From Takakia lepidozioides (Eukaryota; Streptophyta; Takakiopsida; Takakiales; Takakiaceae), in contig CM060733.1 of NCBI GenBank assembly GCA_030704615.1, positions 69,440,001 to 69,504,000 on the forward strand: DNA of 64,000 nucleotides, written 5' to 3'. Below the pieces are notes generated by a model that saw only the letters and a list, made by a program, of their open reading frames with translations, was not told where the DNA came from and ran no database searches. The translations under genes were made by a program, and so were the position numbers. Shown here piece after piece: positions 31,295-46,200 of the stretch. How positions within the stretch are numbered: position 1 is the first letter of the stretch; the number at the start of each line of letters is the position of its first letter.

Positions 31295-34200
31295 TTAGGC
31301 TGGCAAGGCTTGATAAAAGTAGCTTGAGGGGATTGCAGTATAAAGCCAATCATAAAAACTTTGGGGGTGTTGGGATCCAGTTGCCTGAGTTTTCTCAGAG
31401 ACTAGCTGAGCCCGTGGTATACGTTGCTCCTCATAAGCCTTCAATGCACTCCTGCAACCATGAGAGATTTTAATCACTGTCAACAAACATCCCCAGAGAG
31501 AAAACATCCCTCCCAACCTCCCCACTCCTGCTCCATTCACACTGGGAGTGGTTCAGTGGCGAGCTAAGTCTCATGGGTTATCTCTTCACATCTTCAGGAC
31601 TCCTCAGCATCATCATCGTTTAAGTTCTCACTTACATGTTTCTCCTTGGTCTCATAGGTTTGGGTCGCACAGACTGGAAAATAAAATGACTCCTTAATTG
31701 ACCTCCTAGTCAAGGGAGGAGATTGAAGGCCAAGACTAGCAAGGTCACAGATGACATGCTGCCCAAAATTGTATGAGCTAAAAGGCCCAGCACAGATATA
31801 CTCCGAGCTTCTTAACAGCTGTGGATAAACAAGTGGGACTTGAGGCGGATTGTTCCCAAAGGATTACACCAAGGATGACAGAAGAAGGCTTTCCATGAAA
31901 AGCAAACCATACACCCTGATTAAGGGAGTCCTTGACAAACAAGGAATTGATTCCATTCTACAAAGATGTGTCAATGGAAAAGAGGCAAGACAAGTGATTA
32001 AGGAACTGCACGAGGGAGTAGCAGGAGGACACTTAGCTCAGACCTCACTTCCAAAAAGATTTTATTGGCAGGGTATTTGACGAGCCCATCAAAAGCACCT
32101 TCGCACACTTGGCACTACGCTGTAGTTCTAACAAGAGTAGGTTGCCTGTCTCTGTACTGTGAGCTAACCATGTGTCAGATCTGTGGGGGGTGATTGTGAT
32201 GATAGTGTAGTTTCTGATCCACTACTTTCAACAAGAGGCTCTCTTTGAAAAATAAAAAAGACTCTCCACCTCTTTTGCTGAGTTTCAGGGCCTCATTTCG
32301 TCAGAGTGCTGCGGTGAGTACTCACTCCACTGGATTCTATGGTGATGTGATCTCTTGGGAAAATCTGGGATGTGGCCAGGAACAACTTTATCTCAGCAGT
32401 TTAGTTTGTGCCAATACTGGAGCTGTCCACAACCATAGTGGGCCTCTGGTCCCGCTGCCCTCTTCTCCTTTTCTGCTCCGCCCAAAATGGGCAGAAGGTC
32501 TATGGCCACAAGCCTACAGCAAAGTCTAAGAAGTACACCCTCTCTCTCTTTGGCTTTTCTATGGATGTCAAGTTCTTGTATGTCTTTTTCCTGTCTCTCA
32601 GATCAGCCTTCGGTGTTAGATCTGAGGTATCTCCTGATTCTGCTAGTCATTAGTGGAAAAGAAAAGATGTCTAATTGGATTACAACTCACACGCATGTGT
32701 ATGTGCTTCAACCTTACATATTGGTTGTATGTGAATTTGTTTAACATACTAGCTACTAAAGGCTTGAAATGGACACCTTAAATCAGAAGCTGATGAAAGC
32801 TGCAGGGCCAGCTCCAAGCCATCCTCAAAAGCCAGATTGGCCCCCTGTCCCAGTGAAGGTGTCACCGCATGCGCTGCATCTGCATAAGGCCTAACTGATT
32901 AGAAGAGTTGATTTTCCACTAAAACTTGATGAATCCCTTGTTCATTTCCCTTGCCATGGGGGTCTGCTATTTCCAGAGACGATGGAAAACTCTACATCGA
33001 TGAACTGATCAATTTTGATACTATATGACTGAATCAGAATCCCTGATGCAGGAGTGATAGTGGTTTGAAGGGTCCTTAAAAAGAAAATTCCTCTCCCTCA
33101 CGACTTCCTTCTGTCCCCAACAAAGAAAACTCGAACTACCTTACTAGAAACAGAAGTATCCAAGTTCACCTTCAGTAACAGCTTGATTTCAGTTTTCCTG
33201 AAAATCTCAAAGTACATTTACTGTACACCATCTCTTGATCTGCTACAATGGGCTGTAATGGTTCAAGACATACATACTACCAAAGAGAGCAGCTCCTACC
33301 ATCAAATTCTCATGAAGAAACCTTCACATCAAAGTTGGATTTACCTCCAAGGAGAACAACCCGACCACTTGTCCACTTGGTAAGCACAGGCAGGTCCAGC
33401 ACCCTCCGCTCCAAAATCAGCTCGGGATCTGTAGCCTGACAACCCAACGCCCAGACCTTCTGTCGTCAGGTCTCTAATCCTCCTGTGATACTGAACCATA
33501 AGACTCATTAACCGTTCCCTGCCAAGATTGGCTACGATGTGCCCGTGCCCCCATGTGGTCGGGATTCTACCTGCCACAGTAAAGATCAGTCAGAAATATT
33601 GATAGCAGTTACGGACGGCTGATGTCAGCTACAGTAATTGTGAAATCAATTAAGGCTGAGATTGACATGATGCTAGAAAGCAGAATGTTGATTCCAGCAC
33701 TTCTAGTCTGGCTCCTACCTTGCACATGCATCTGGGTGAGAGAGAATGTTTTCAAAAGACATTTGCCGTAGCCTTGCGGATATAGACCCCATGCCCAGTT
33801 GAGTATGTACTCATAAGACGTTTGCCGTAGCCTTGTGGCCATTGACCAAGCGCCCAGTTTGAGCGGAACACAAAGGGACAGAAACTACCTTTGTCAGGGG
33901 CTGACGCCGGTAGTATGATTTACCTTGGAACAGACAATTGATCCGAATTTTCCAGATATCCTCTAGAAACCCCTTTACACAAGCATCAATATGCTGTGTC
34001 TGATTTGCCCAATAACTAGGCCCCAAAAGGGCCTGGGTTTTGGCTTAGCCTCGAGATTTTCAAAGTTGGTAAACAGAGGTACAGGAACATCCCTTGACGG
34101 ATTTGAAGAGGGCGTCGCTCTGGTGAGAGTACCCAGGACAATGAATCAGAAAGTGAATATTGTCTTCAGGTTGCCCACACAATGGCATTTGCAATCCCCT

Positions 34201-37200
34201 TTCCTCTCTGCATCTGTTCCCTGTTCAAAGATATTCCTGCCCTGAGTTTAAATTTCGCCAAGAGTGGGTAAACCCTTGAGGTCATCCATGATGGCCTCCC
34301 CCATGTCACAGACTGGAAACGAGTTCAGGGAAGTTTTCTGCCTAACTTCATTTTCATCAGACAATATCCTGGCAACAGACATGGCTTTGGACACTACAGC
34401 CTCTAAGTCAGACTTATCCAGCAGGGTCAAGACTTGCGGACTAAGATTCAGATCCTAGAGAATCTCTTCTACCCTCTTCCGCCAGGACTTAGCCTGTTTG
34501 ACAGGGCCATCCTGCTTCCAAGATAGAGTCGATTAACTTAGGATATCTGATATTAGTCATATGTTGTAGCTGACTGCACCATCTGACCTTGAATATATCT
34601 CGTCGGGAGCTTAAGGGAGGGATGCCAAACTCAGCCCAAACAGCCACATTAGCTCTTGTCGAGCATGCTGACATGCACTCCTTGAGCAACCCCACTAGAA
34701 TGGATTCTAGAGACTTAGCCTGGTTGGACTTATCAACCCACTCTGCAGATGCGTACTCCAAGGCAGGCCTAATAGCGCGGGCAAACCATGGTTTTTTTAC
34801 TACAGAGTTGATACCTCTGCAGTGGAAAAATTTAGTGAGACCCAACGCTTTGCCCTTGCCAGATTGAACAACTTTTTGAATACGTGCATCCCAATTACAG
34901 TTGGAGGAAAACTCAACGCCAAGGTATGCGCATCCCAATCTGTTGGCTTCCCCACTGCCACTTGAGATCGCCTCCTCCCGCCCCTAGGTCGTTAAATGCC
35001 ACTATTGCGCATTTACTGACGTTAGCCTCTAGCCCCCAAAGGTCAAAGTATCTCTTCGCGCAATCACTCAATTCCTGAAGATTGGATGGAGTCTCCCCTA
35101 TGCCTGCGAAGTCATCCGCAAACATAAGGGCTGGTATGGTGGCATCACCCACCCTTAACCCAAATCCCTCTCTTTCCACATCTTGAGAAGTCGATGATTG
35201 CAAACATTGAAGAGCAGAGGGGAGAGGGTACATCCTTGAGCTACACCTTGGGTCTGTGTCAAAGAAGTTAGACTTCTGTCCATTAGCAGTGACACAGCTT
35301 TTGGTGTGCATACAAGTTATGGACCACTCTCCACATCTTTCCCTTCATCCCAGATGATCAGAGTCGGAGCCATAGACCATCTCTCCACACTGTGTCATAA
35401 GCCTTTTTGACATCCAAGAAAAAGACAAAAGTGGGTTTCCCTTCTTTTTTCCTTCCCTGGATAATCTGGCTTAGAGTGAAGATATGATCCACACAGCCCC
35501 TGTTTCTCCGGAAGCCAGCTTGGCCTTCATGGAAACAACCTCTAGACTCCAGATCAACCTCGAGAACTCTGCAAAATATCTTGCCAACTGCATTGAGAAG
35601 CGTGCTGCCTCGATAGTTCCCCGGCTCTTGTCTGTCACCATTCTTGTGTAGATTGACAATGACCCCTGTCGCCAGCGAAAGGGGATAATTTCATTCCTCC
35701 AGACAAGATTAAAGAAGTTCAAGGGCCTCTATCATGGGGTCGCCACCATGCTTGATAAGCTCATTGACTATGCCATCAGATCCACCAGCTTTATATCCGT
35801 TTAAATGCTCAATTTGCTTCCACAATTTCAGAAGAACTAATGGGAGTGTTGTAACCCCAGTTCATCAGGGCTGTCTTGAATCATAGAAACAGTTTTTTCT
35901 ACTGTCCTTCCATTCTTCGGAAAACCCCTCACTGTTAGACCTAGAATTTCCGCCAAGGGTACTGTAGTGAGTTTCAAAGGTTTTGACAATGTCAACCGTT
36001 CAAGTCACCACTGCACCCTTAGTAGTCCTCAGTGCTTGTACTTGCTGACAATTTTTCGGCTTGTACAAACCTTGAAGGGCCAACCAGAATCTCGTCATTA
36101 CCACCATGGTGATTTATTTCACTGTATAACTTGCACCAGTATAATTTCTTCTGAGACCTTACGAGCTGATTGATATCTTTGCGGATCTGGTAGTACCTAG
36201 CCCACAATTCTTTGTTGATTTTCAAATTGCAGCAATCTTTATAGAGGACTCGTCTCTCGGCTATATTGAGTTTGATCTCATTGGTCCACCAATTAACAGC
36301 TCTACTGCAGACAATTAGTTTCCTCCCATGATTTTGTCAGCCACAGAGGAGACGAAACTCTCCCAAGAATCCACCGCTCTTTAGACTTCATTTCTTGCAT
36401 TGTCAGAGCGAGACTGAAGATCTTGGGAGCGAATGGACAAAGTGAGGGAGAACCTCTTGCAAGGCCTGGACATACTCAGCCATGACCTCTTCATTTTGGA
36501 GTTTTTCTACGGGCCACTTCTGAACTGAACGATTCACAGATCTCTTGGTGTTGGGGAAACACCTTTTGATTTCAGTCCAAACCAGAAAGTGGTCAGAGGT
36601 ACCATAATCAGTTGGGCTTTCTCATCAGTCCACTGCACAAGGTCTCCTTTTGACCTACTATTCAAGGTCAAAAGCTGAAGTTCTTCCATTAGAATTCAGC
36701 TCGTCCTCACCAAAAGGCCCAATGGTATCATCCTGGTGAAGACTTTTACCCACCCGGGCATTGAAGTCACCCAATAAGACCACCTGGCCTTTGGGGAGGA
36801 CTTAGCACATTCCAGCTTTATGTCTTCGAAGGCTTTATCTGCGTCAGCACTGAGGGTCCCCCCCCTCTGTGGGCATGTAAACACAACCCACAAAGAGGTC
36901 CTTCCTACTCACGCTGCCCTTCAATTTTAGTTTTAGCCAGATACTGTGCTCATACCGCAAATCCTTGTTGATAATTTCACAGTTGTCACACAAAGAAATC
37001 TCGGACAAAGAAGCCAACACCTTTCTGGCCACGCTTGGCAGAGGCCTCCTTAACCAACCACTTATAAGCATTGACCATTGATACTCAAGGATAGACAGAA
37101 TGTACTCATAAGAAGTTGTTTGCCGTAGCCTTGTGGCCATTGACTTAAGGATAGAGAGAGATAAGACTAGTCATGTCAAGACTAGAAAAGAAGAAGTCTG

Positions 37201-40200
37201 ATTCAGGTTGCTTTTTTCTAAGAGAAAGACATCATCAGCCTTAGAAAAGGCTCTATCAACACAACCCAATAAAAACCAGCAATGCATAGATCAAGGTCAA
37301 GTAGTTTTTTTGTTGTGAAAACCACTTGAGGGTACGAACAAGGAACAAGACCAGATCTGTAAAAGCAGATCAGGTCTGTCCAATTCGGCGAACTGTAGAG
37401 GACCAATACATCCGAGAATAGTAGCGACTTTTGAAAAGAAAAGGACCAAGTGGATGGGAGGGTGGCAAAGGTCACATCACACACCACTTTAAAAGGTCTT
37501 AGGAAGAACAAACCAGATTACATGAGTGCCATGCTCAGGTCAGTAGATACCATGAAATGAAAAGGGCACTCTTGAAGAGTAGAAGCATGCTAAAGTTGTT
37601 TGAAAAGAAGAATTACAGAACTGTTCAGAGGAAGCATGATAGAATTTCATGCAGTTCATCATAAACACTAGGAAAGCTCAAACTAGATTACCGAGTGCCA
37701 TGCTCAGGTCATTAGATACCATGAAATCAAAAGGGCACCCTTGAAGAGTAGAAGCATGCTAAAGCTGTTTGAACAGAAGAATTACAGGACTGTTTAGAGG
37801 AAGCATGATAGATTTTCATGTAGTTCATCATAAACACTAGGAAAGCTAGGTAAGAAAACACAGCCTATGAGAGGTGTGTTGGGCTAACCACAAACTCTAA
37901 AAACTTTAAGAAGCAGAAAACGAAGTCTGGCATAGCAAACAAAACAAGGAGGGAGAGATTTAGCCTCCATGTGGTCTCTTCCGCGATCCTGTGGAGGAGT
38001 CAAGCTTAAAAGTAAGGGCTAGAACCTCACCTGGTCCCGTCACAGGCAACCACAAAAACCAACAGGTTAGTGACTGTTGTGGAGTACCAGGCTTTTTTAA
38101 GCCCAGCCCACTTGTTATAGATTTCCACTCTTAAGAAAGCTTACCTACAGTTTTAGGAGAGAAGAAGAAGCCATACAGTGAAGTAGCATTCAGATATAGA
38201 AAGCTGAACTACTACTACGCCAAAAACCAACAGCTACACCCTTTCAACTTGAGAAGAAACTTGGCAAGACCCCTCATTAGAGACAAAGCTAGGAGGGTGA
38301 GAAGAGAACCTTGAAGTGTGCCTTGCTTGCCAAAAGAACTTCTCCCTTGTTGCTCAGCCACTTCTGGAGCTTGAAGATGGCTAAGACTGAAGAACACAAC
38401 CCATATATACTGAAGGATAGGAGCACTTTCCCCTTCCTTCAAGCCTATAGGTGTGTGCTACGAGAGCCAAGTGGCAAAGCATCTATAATTGCAAGAGTAA
38501 TAGTACTACAACTACGATGAGAGATTAGCATCTTCTAAAGAAGAGCCACCAATCTAGGGGATAGCCATAAAGACCATACAGGAGTCATGGCTAATCCTTG
38601 GACAGCCAAACCCTGGACAGCCACTTGTTAGGTACTCGAGGATTGTACTTACATTTGGCACTTAGGGTTTAGAAGGATCATTATGATTGACAACCAAAAT
38701 GAGAAGGTTCAAAACAGGTTGTCTACCTGCATTAAAAGGTTTAAAACAAGTAACCAATTTCCCTATTCCAAGAAAAACTCATCAAAGAAGACAACTTAGT
38801 GCAATGTCTTACTTAGCAACACTCCATCGATCAATTTTGAGGATCATCAAGAAAGATGAACTCAAAGATTAAACCACATCCAGCAAAAAAGGGAGAATGT
38901 ACTCATAAGCATTATTTGCCGTAGCCTTGTGGCCATCAACCTCGTGCTCAGTTTGAGCGGAACACAAAGGGACAGAAACTACCTTTCTCAGGGCTGACAA
39001 CGGTAGTATGACTTACCTAGGAACAGACAATTGATCCGAGTTTTCCAAATATCCTCTAGAAATCGATTTACACAATCATCAATCTGCTCTGTCTGATTTG
39101 CCCAAAAAGGGCCTGGGCTTTTGGCTCAGCCTCGAGATTTTCAAAGTTGGTAAACAGAGGTATAGGCACACTACAGCCTCTAAGTCAGATTTATCCAGCA
39201 GGGTCAAGGCTTGCGGACTTAGATTCAGATCCTTGAGAATCTCTTCTACTCTCTTCCGCCAGGACTTAGCCTATTTGACGGGGCGATCCTGCTTCCAAGA
39301 TATAGAGTCGATTAACTTAGGATATCTGATATTAGTCATATGAGGGAAATGAAATGGTGCTTTATAACGTCCACGGAAAGCTCATAGAGCTTATGGGACA
39401 AAATAGAAGAAAACATGAGAGAGGAAACAAAATCAGAGCCAAAAAAATAAAAACTATTGCTCGAGTGATTGTCTAAGGGTGAACGCCTCGTGCAGATTGG
39501 GCAAATCAGAGACATCAGATTGATGCTTATGTGAAGGGATTTCTAGAGGATATCTGGAAAACTCGGATCAATTGTCTGTTCCAAGGTAAGTCATACTCCG
39601 GCGTCAGCCCCGGATAGGGTGTTGATAGTTGGTGAGCAGGTGAGCAGACCGAAATTTTGATGAGCATAAAATCAAAATGAATATTATGTGAGCACAATTT
39701 AGGATTTTCAGATACAATAACTTATATGCTCAAATTAATTTATACATATGAGCATTTATTTTTGTATTTTGTTTGGGTTGGAGTTTGGATCGGGATTAGG
39801 TTCGGCATCATGTAGTTCTTCAGCGAACCACATATTATACTATCAATGTGTGGTTCGCCGCCCCAAGCCCGTGCCTATTTCCGAACCTAACCAGACGCCA
39901 TATTATTGATGCCGAACCTATAAATCTCGCCGAACCTATAGGTTTGATTAGATTCTCATGTCCGAACCTAAAAACATTTGGCCGCTCACACGCTCACTTG
40001 CTCACCACCGCTCATCCCCCCGACAATGGTAGTTCCTGTTGCTTTGTGTTCCGCTCAAGTTGGGCGCGGGGTCAACGGCCACAAGGCTATGGCAAACAAT
40101 GTCTTATAAGTACATTCTCTCTCTCCACTCCCTTTCTCCCTCCTGGTATAATTCTTTCTTTGTGTCAGCTCTCTCTCTTTCTTCGCCGTGCGCGTCAGCG

Positions 40201-43200
40201 TGTCGGCGCTGCGTGGCCATTGCTATGGCAAACAACGTCTTATGAGTACATTCTCTCTCTCTCTACGCTCCCTTTATCCCTCCTGGTATAATTCTTTCTC
40301 TCTTGTGGGAGCTCTCTCTCTCTCTTCGCCGCGCCAATGCCACCTCCACCATGTCCTCGTCCAAACGTCAAAAGACTGTCGACGAGGATGTAGACTCGCC
40401 TTCACTCTCGCCTCACCCCGGTTCTCCTCTACTTCTCCTTCCTGGCCCGACCTCTAAACATGCTTCTCCCTTGCACTAGTACTCCACGAGGAGTGCTGAT
40501 ATCCAAATCCTACGGGACCAAGTTGCCACCCAGCAAACTCGCTGCATCTCCGAGGTCACCGTCTTCGAGCTTCTCTTCTGGAGAGCAATATCAAAGTGGA
40601 AGGTCTGTTGAAACAGCTCAATGCGAAAGCAACCAACGCATGTCTCTCTAAACTACAAGGGGGGGTCTCCCTATGAGGACCCTCATAGGGAGGGACATTT
40701 CAAGTACCCCCACGGCAAGTGGAAACTCTTAGTAAAGAGCTGGAAACCCACAGGGCTGCGACGTCTTCAATGGCCCGGGAGCTCCAAGCTCATAAGGCAA
40801 AGGTCATAAGGGAAGCACAGTACCCTCCAACAACAGTTCCCACTCTTTAGAAGAGACAGACTCGGCTACCTTACGGGAGGAACAGCAACGGGCTTTCAAC
40901 GCACTGAACATCCGGGTCATTGGGAAGCTAGGGACCCTTGCAGAGGGTGACCCCCTTGAAGCGGCAACCACCCTCATCCAACAAAACTTGGCTCTACCAC
41001 GGGGAGCGAGTGGCATTGAACGGGCTTGGCGTGCAGGAACTCCGGAGCACAAAAATCTTGTTCATCAGATTTAAGGACAGGGGTGCCCGGGAGAGGGTTC
41101 TCCGCCAGAGACCTCAATTGAGAGGTCACGACATATACTTAAACGACGATTTGACCCCCATGCAATACAATGCCATGCGGGCTCAACTCGCGCAGGTCAA
41201 ATAGGCTCGGGCTTAGGGGCACTGTGCAGTATACCGAGATGGCAGGGTCATCATCAGACAACAAGAGCGTCGCCCCTCCAGCTCTAAGTTGGGGCCCCAT
41301 GAGACCACCACACGCTCACATCTGAACGTCGCCTCATGGAACTGCAATGGCTAATTGTGGAACCATCCGCAAGGGCTTTTGGATATCCTTTCAAAGTGTG
41401 ATATTCTTTTTCTCTTGGACACACATGCTATGAAGGAAAGGACCCCCCCTCTACTCTCGGAAATAGCTTCCAGTCAGTGACTCGTCCACGCACAGGTCTC
41501 AAAGGCTCTGGTGGTGTGGCTTGTTACTTTGCTGACTGGCTTCTCCCATATGTTTCTTTCCACACAAAGATCCATTGGCAAGGTACATTTGGTGTCACAT
41601 CAAAGGCTACAACCCTCAACCTAACATTTTACTGGCGTGATGTTATTTTGCCCCGGTTGCATATCCACACGACGGCCTCCACATGCGCACAGATTCGCCG
41701 TATGTTCCATTGGAAGAGGATTTGTCCCGTCTCCGTACCCCACACACAGACATCTTTTTGGTTGGAGATTTCAACGCCCGTACAGGATAACTACAGGCCT
41801 CAACTTTCCACCCCATGGACCCTCTACACATCCAACACTCACATATGGCCTTGGAGAGGCAAAGTGCGGATGTCTCTAGCGAAATTACAAGCTATCGTCA
41901 CCATCTACTCAAGTTCTATGAGATTCAGGGGCTTGTCATTTACAATGGCATGACCAATTTCAAATCCTCCAGTCAGTTCACCTGCCACACGTACAAGGGA
42001 CAAAGTGTGGTCGACTATCTCTTGGGGAGCCCCAACACAACTGATAGGGTTAGTTCTTTTTACATCATGAGGTACCCGGATTCTGATCACTCTTCCTTTC
42101 CTTTGCATTTCCTTCCATCTCTTCCCCCATGAGGAGCTCCTCCGCTTCTCTCCTTTTACACCCACGTATTCATTTTCATACCCCCTTCTCTCACTTACAC
42201 GACGCCGAATATGAAACATGCCTCACATCAATCCTCCCCTCCATCTTAGAGCTACCATCTACTAATGACAAGGCTACCCATCTCACTCATGCTCTTTGGA
42301 CTTAGCCCTGCGATCCTTCCCAGTCACCCTCCCATCTACCTCATCACCCTTCTCCACTCGTCGCTATGCACCATTCTATGACGAAGAATGTAAAGTTGCT
42401 AGACGTCACATCAAATCTCTACTCCTTGATATCCATTCCTCTCTAGATTCCAAAAACCTAGCTCTCAAGCACTATAAGTCCCTCATTCGATCCAAAAAGA
42501 GAGCTTACACTCTCAAGCTGCAGTCTACTTTCCTTGCAAAAGTCAGATTTTCTCCTCGTTCTTTTTGGTCCCTCCTTAAACCTCACAGAGACCCACCCCC
42601 AATCACTGACAGTCATGTCTGTCATACCATTCCCCAAGCCAAGCTCCCTCTCCGATAACCTCTAAACCCCTACACTTCTCTCTCTTTACTACAGCCAATG
42701 TCAGCAAGGCAATCAAGAAGCTGCAAAATGGCAAGGCATTGGATATATCAGGGCTACAGAGTGAATTCATCAAGCACGCGGCACCCACTTTGGCCCCATT
42801 TATAGCTCACCTCTTCAATGAAGCACTGCAACATGGCTTTCCAACTGAGTGGACAAAGAGCATCATCCACCCCCTCTTCAAGAATGGACAGGCTCGCACC
42901 GACCAACTATCGCACAATTATGGTGTCGTCGTTATTGGCTAAACTGTTTGGGGCAGTAGTGGCCATGGAACTGGATGATTGGGCTGAAACCTCTCACATA
43001 CGTGCTACGGGACAAGCTGGTTTCCATCGCAACAGATCCACTCTTGACCACATTTTCACTCTTCAGGTTATGGTAGAACGTGCAAGCTATGACAAAAGTT
43101 TGGTATATGTTTGCTTCGTTGACTTTCACAAGGCTTTTGATTCGGTTCCTCGGGACCTTCTTTTCCAACTTTTCCAACGGCTCCATAGGGTGGAAGTCCC

Positions 43201-46200
43201 TCAACACATCCTATATGCCGTCTCTTCCATGTACGAGATTGTCATTGGCATGGTCAACGTCGCGGGGGAAGCAAAGGTCCATAGCAACATTGGGGTCAAA
43301 CAGGGCTGCCCCCTCTCACCTACCCTGTTAGAGATCTACATTGACGCCTTGGAGGTTTACATCTAAAAAAACCATGGAGTTGGGGTGCCGTTGGATGGGG
43401 GACCAACACAAACAGATCTCCTCTACGCTAATGATGTTGCCCTTTTGACGCAATCTCATGTCTTCCCTCCAAAGACTATGGGCTGCAAGTCGATCTTCGC
43501 AATGTTAGAAGTCAGCTCAGATTTAGTTAGCTAGGGTTCTGTTAGGGTTTTTGACGGCTAGGGATAGTTCTACCAGAAGGTTCCAGCCCATGTTTCCACT
43601 AGAAGTTTCTAGAGAACCCATGTAGGATTTAAGGGAAAGGCTGAGGCAATGCCCAGCACTTCTTCTAGCATTTGGATGTGCTATCCTAGTAGATTACAGA
43701 GAGAGGAGGAGGAGAAGTCCAGCATCTACTTTTGTAAGTTTTTTTTCTTTTGCAGTAAGGAGAATTCTTGTTAGGACTGACACTTCTTGTTAGTACTAAC
43801 TCTTTGGTTGGTTTAGGCTGTCAGTTTTTGTACTGCTGCTTGTGCTAGAAGCTATCTGTCAATATCTCTAGGAGGTAGAGGACAGGTCTAGTTTCCAACA
43901 AGTTATGGGCCCACGAAACGTTACAACTACTTGGATAGTTGAGCCACTTGATGGCAACAACTATAAGAGTTGGATCTACATGATGAAGCTCCTGCTCTCT
44001 TCCAAGGGCCTATGGTCAATGGTGACTAAAAAGCCTTCAGAGGATAACTTGAAGGAGGCCACATGGATCCAAGAGAATGAGCTTGCAATGGCAGCTCTTG
44101 TCACAAACATGAGATCAAATCTGGTAGTGTTGGTAAGGAATCTTACAACTGCTCATGAGGTCTGGCAAAGCTTAAGTGAGGTGTATGAGACAGATGCGAT
44201 GGGGAAAGCATATGTCCTATGGAAACAGCTCATGGACTTGAGAATGAGAGAAGGTGAGAGTGTTCTTGCCACAAGCCACATTGATGAGAACCCATGACTA
44301 AATCACTTCAGATCATGACCTTGTTTGGCACCTTGCCAAAGAGTTATGACATGGTGGAAACCGCGCATCATGGTAGCGTAGACTGAGTTGGAAGTATGTC
44401 ACTTCATATCTTATCATGGAAGAATTCAAGCTGACTAGGGGTAGCTCAAGTATGGACAATGCCCTAACGGCTACTTCCATCAAGAAAGATGGAGCATGTT
44501 TCCGATGCGGCAAATTTGGGCATTTCCTGAAGGACTGCAAGGTGAAGATTGACAAGCCCAAGAAGGACAAGTGGAGACCAAGGAAAGGAAAGTCTGTACA
44601 TGCACATGTCGCTGACATGGGCAACGACAGTGAAGTTCACCTGTTTATGGCAGATGCAGCTTACAGTCGTGATGAAGACTACCTGCTGACTACTGAAGGA
44701 GAACGCTTTGGAGATGAGTGGTATTTGGACTCTGGAGCTACTAACCACATGTGTGGGAGGAAGGGGTTGTTTCACAACTTGAAACCCATTCAGCCTAGGA
44801 GCGTAAAGATGGGCAACAAGACGTTTTCTGTAAGTACGATGATGGGAGAAATCCCTGTCAACTTTATCAGAAAAGAGAGTAAGGTTACCCATTGTACCCT
44901 TCAGAAGGTCTTGTACGTGCCAGACTTGGCAAAGAATCTGATCTCTGTTAGTACCTTGGATGAACTTGGCTATGATGTCATTTTCAGAAACAATGCTTGC
45001 AGCATTCAGAAAAGCAACGAGGAACTCTGCTATGGAGTGAAGGAGCAGAGACTCTGCAAGCTTCTGAGTACGTCTGGAACTCAGGAGGAGGCTAATGTTG
45101 GGGCCACAATGGACACTGCACCATTGTGGCATAGAAGGTTGGGTCACTTGGGGACACAAGCGATCAAGGATCTTCAAAAGTTGGCGCTGGGGCTGAATGT
45201 GGACTGGTCACATGAGCTACAGTTCTGTGAAGGATGTGCTAAAGGGAAACAGCACAAGTCATCAATGCCCAAGGAATCTGCCACAAGAGCCAAGGAGAGG
45301 CTGGAGTTGATACACACAGATGTGTGTGGCCCCATGAAGACAACATTGCTGGGAGGATCTAGGTACTTTGTCACCTTCACTGATGACATGAGTAGAAAGA
45401 CTTTCTTATATCCCTTGAGAGAGAAAGGTCAAGTGCTGCAGGTTTTTAAGCAATTTGTGCATGAAGTAGAAAACCAGCTGGACCTCAAAGTCAAGGTTCT
45501 AAGGAGCGATGGTGGGGGGGAATTCCTAAATCAGGAATTCAAAAGCTATCTTGCTGAGAGAGGCATAAAGAGCCAAGTAACAGCGAGGGACAGTCCAGTC
45601 CAGAATGGAGTGGCAGAGAGATTAAACAGAACACTGGTTGAGAAGGCTAGATGTATGCGAGCTTTGAAAGACATGACTCCAGAGGAGGCATGGAGTGGGA
45701 AGAAGCCAAACCTGAAGCATCTAAGAGTTTTTGGTTGTGCTGCTTATGCATTGATACCTGACGAGCAAAGGAGCAAGTTGGATGCCAAGTCAGAAAGATG
45801 CATCTTCATTGGGTATGATCTAGGATGCAAGGGGTACAAGGTCTACAATCCTAGAACCAAGAGGTCAATCAGGAGTAGAGATGTCCTGTTTGATGAAGAT
45901 AGTTTTGGGAAAGATTGTACTCATAAGACGTTGTTTGCCGTAGCCTTGTGGCCATTGACCCCGCGCCCAGTTTGAGCGGGAACAAAAGGAGACAAAGTTT
46001 TGGGAAAGAGACAAAGCCCAAGGACCTGTTCGTTCCTGTGACAATCCCTGATGTGGGAGAAGAAAGGGAACAACCAGTACTAAAGGTCTACACTCGAAGG
46101 GAGAAGGTGGCGAAGAAACCAGAAGAGGATGAAGATTCTGAAGATCGGGATCCTATTGACAAGGATGGGGGGCCTAGAAGGTCAGGAAGGATCAACAAAC

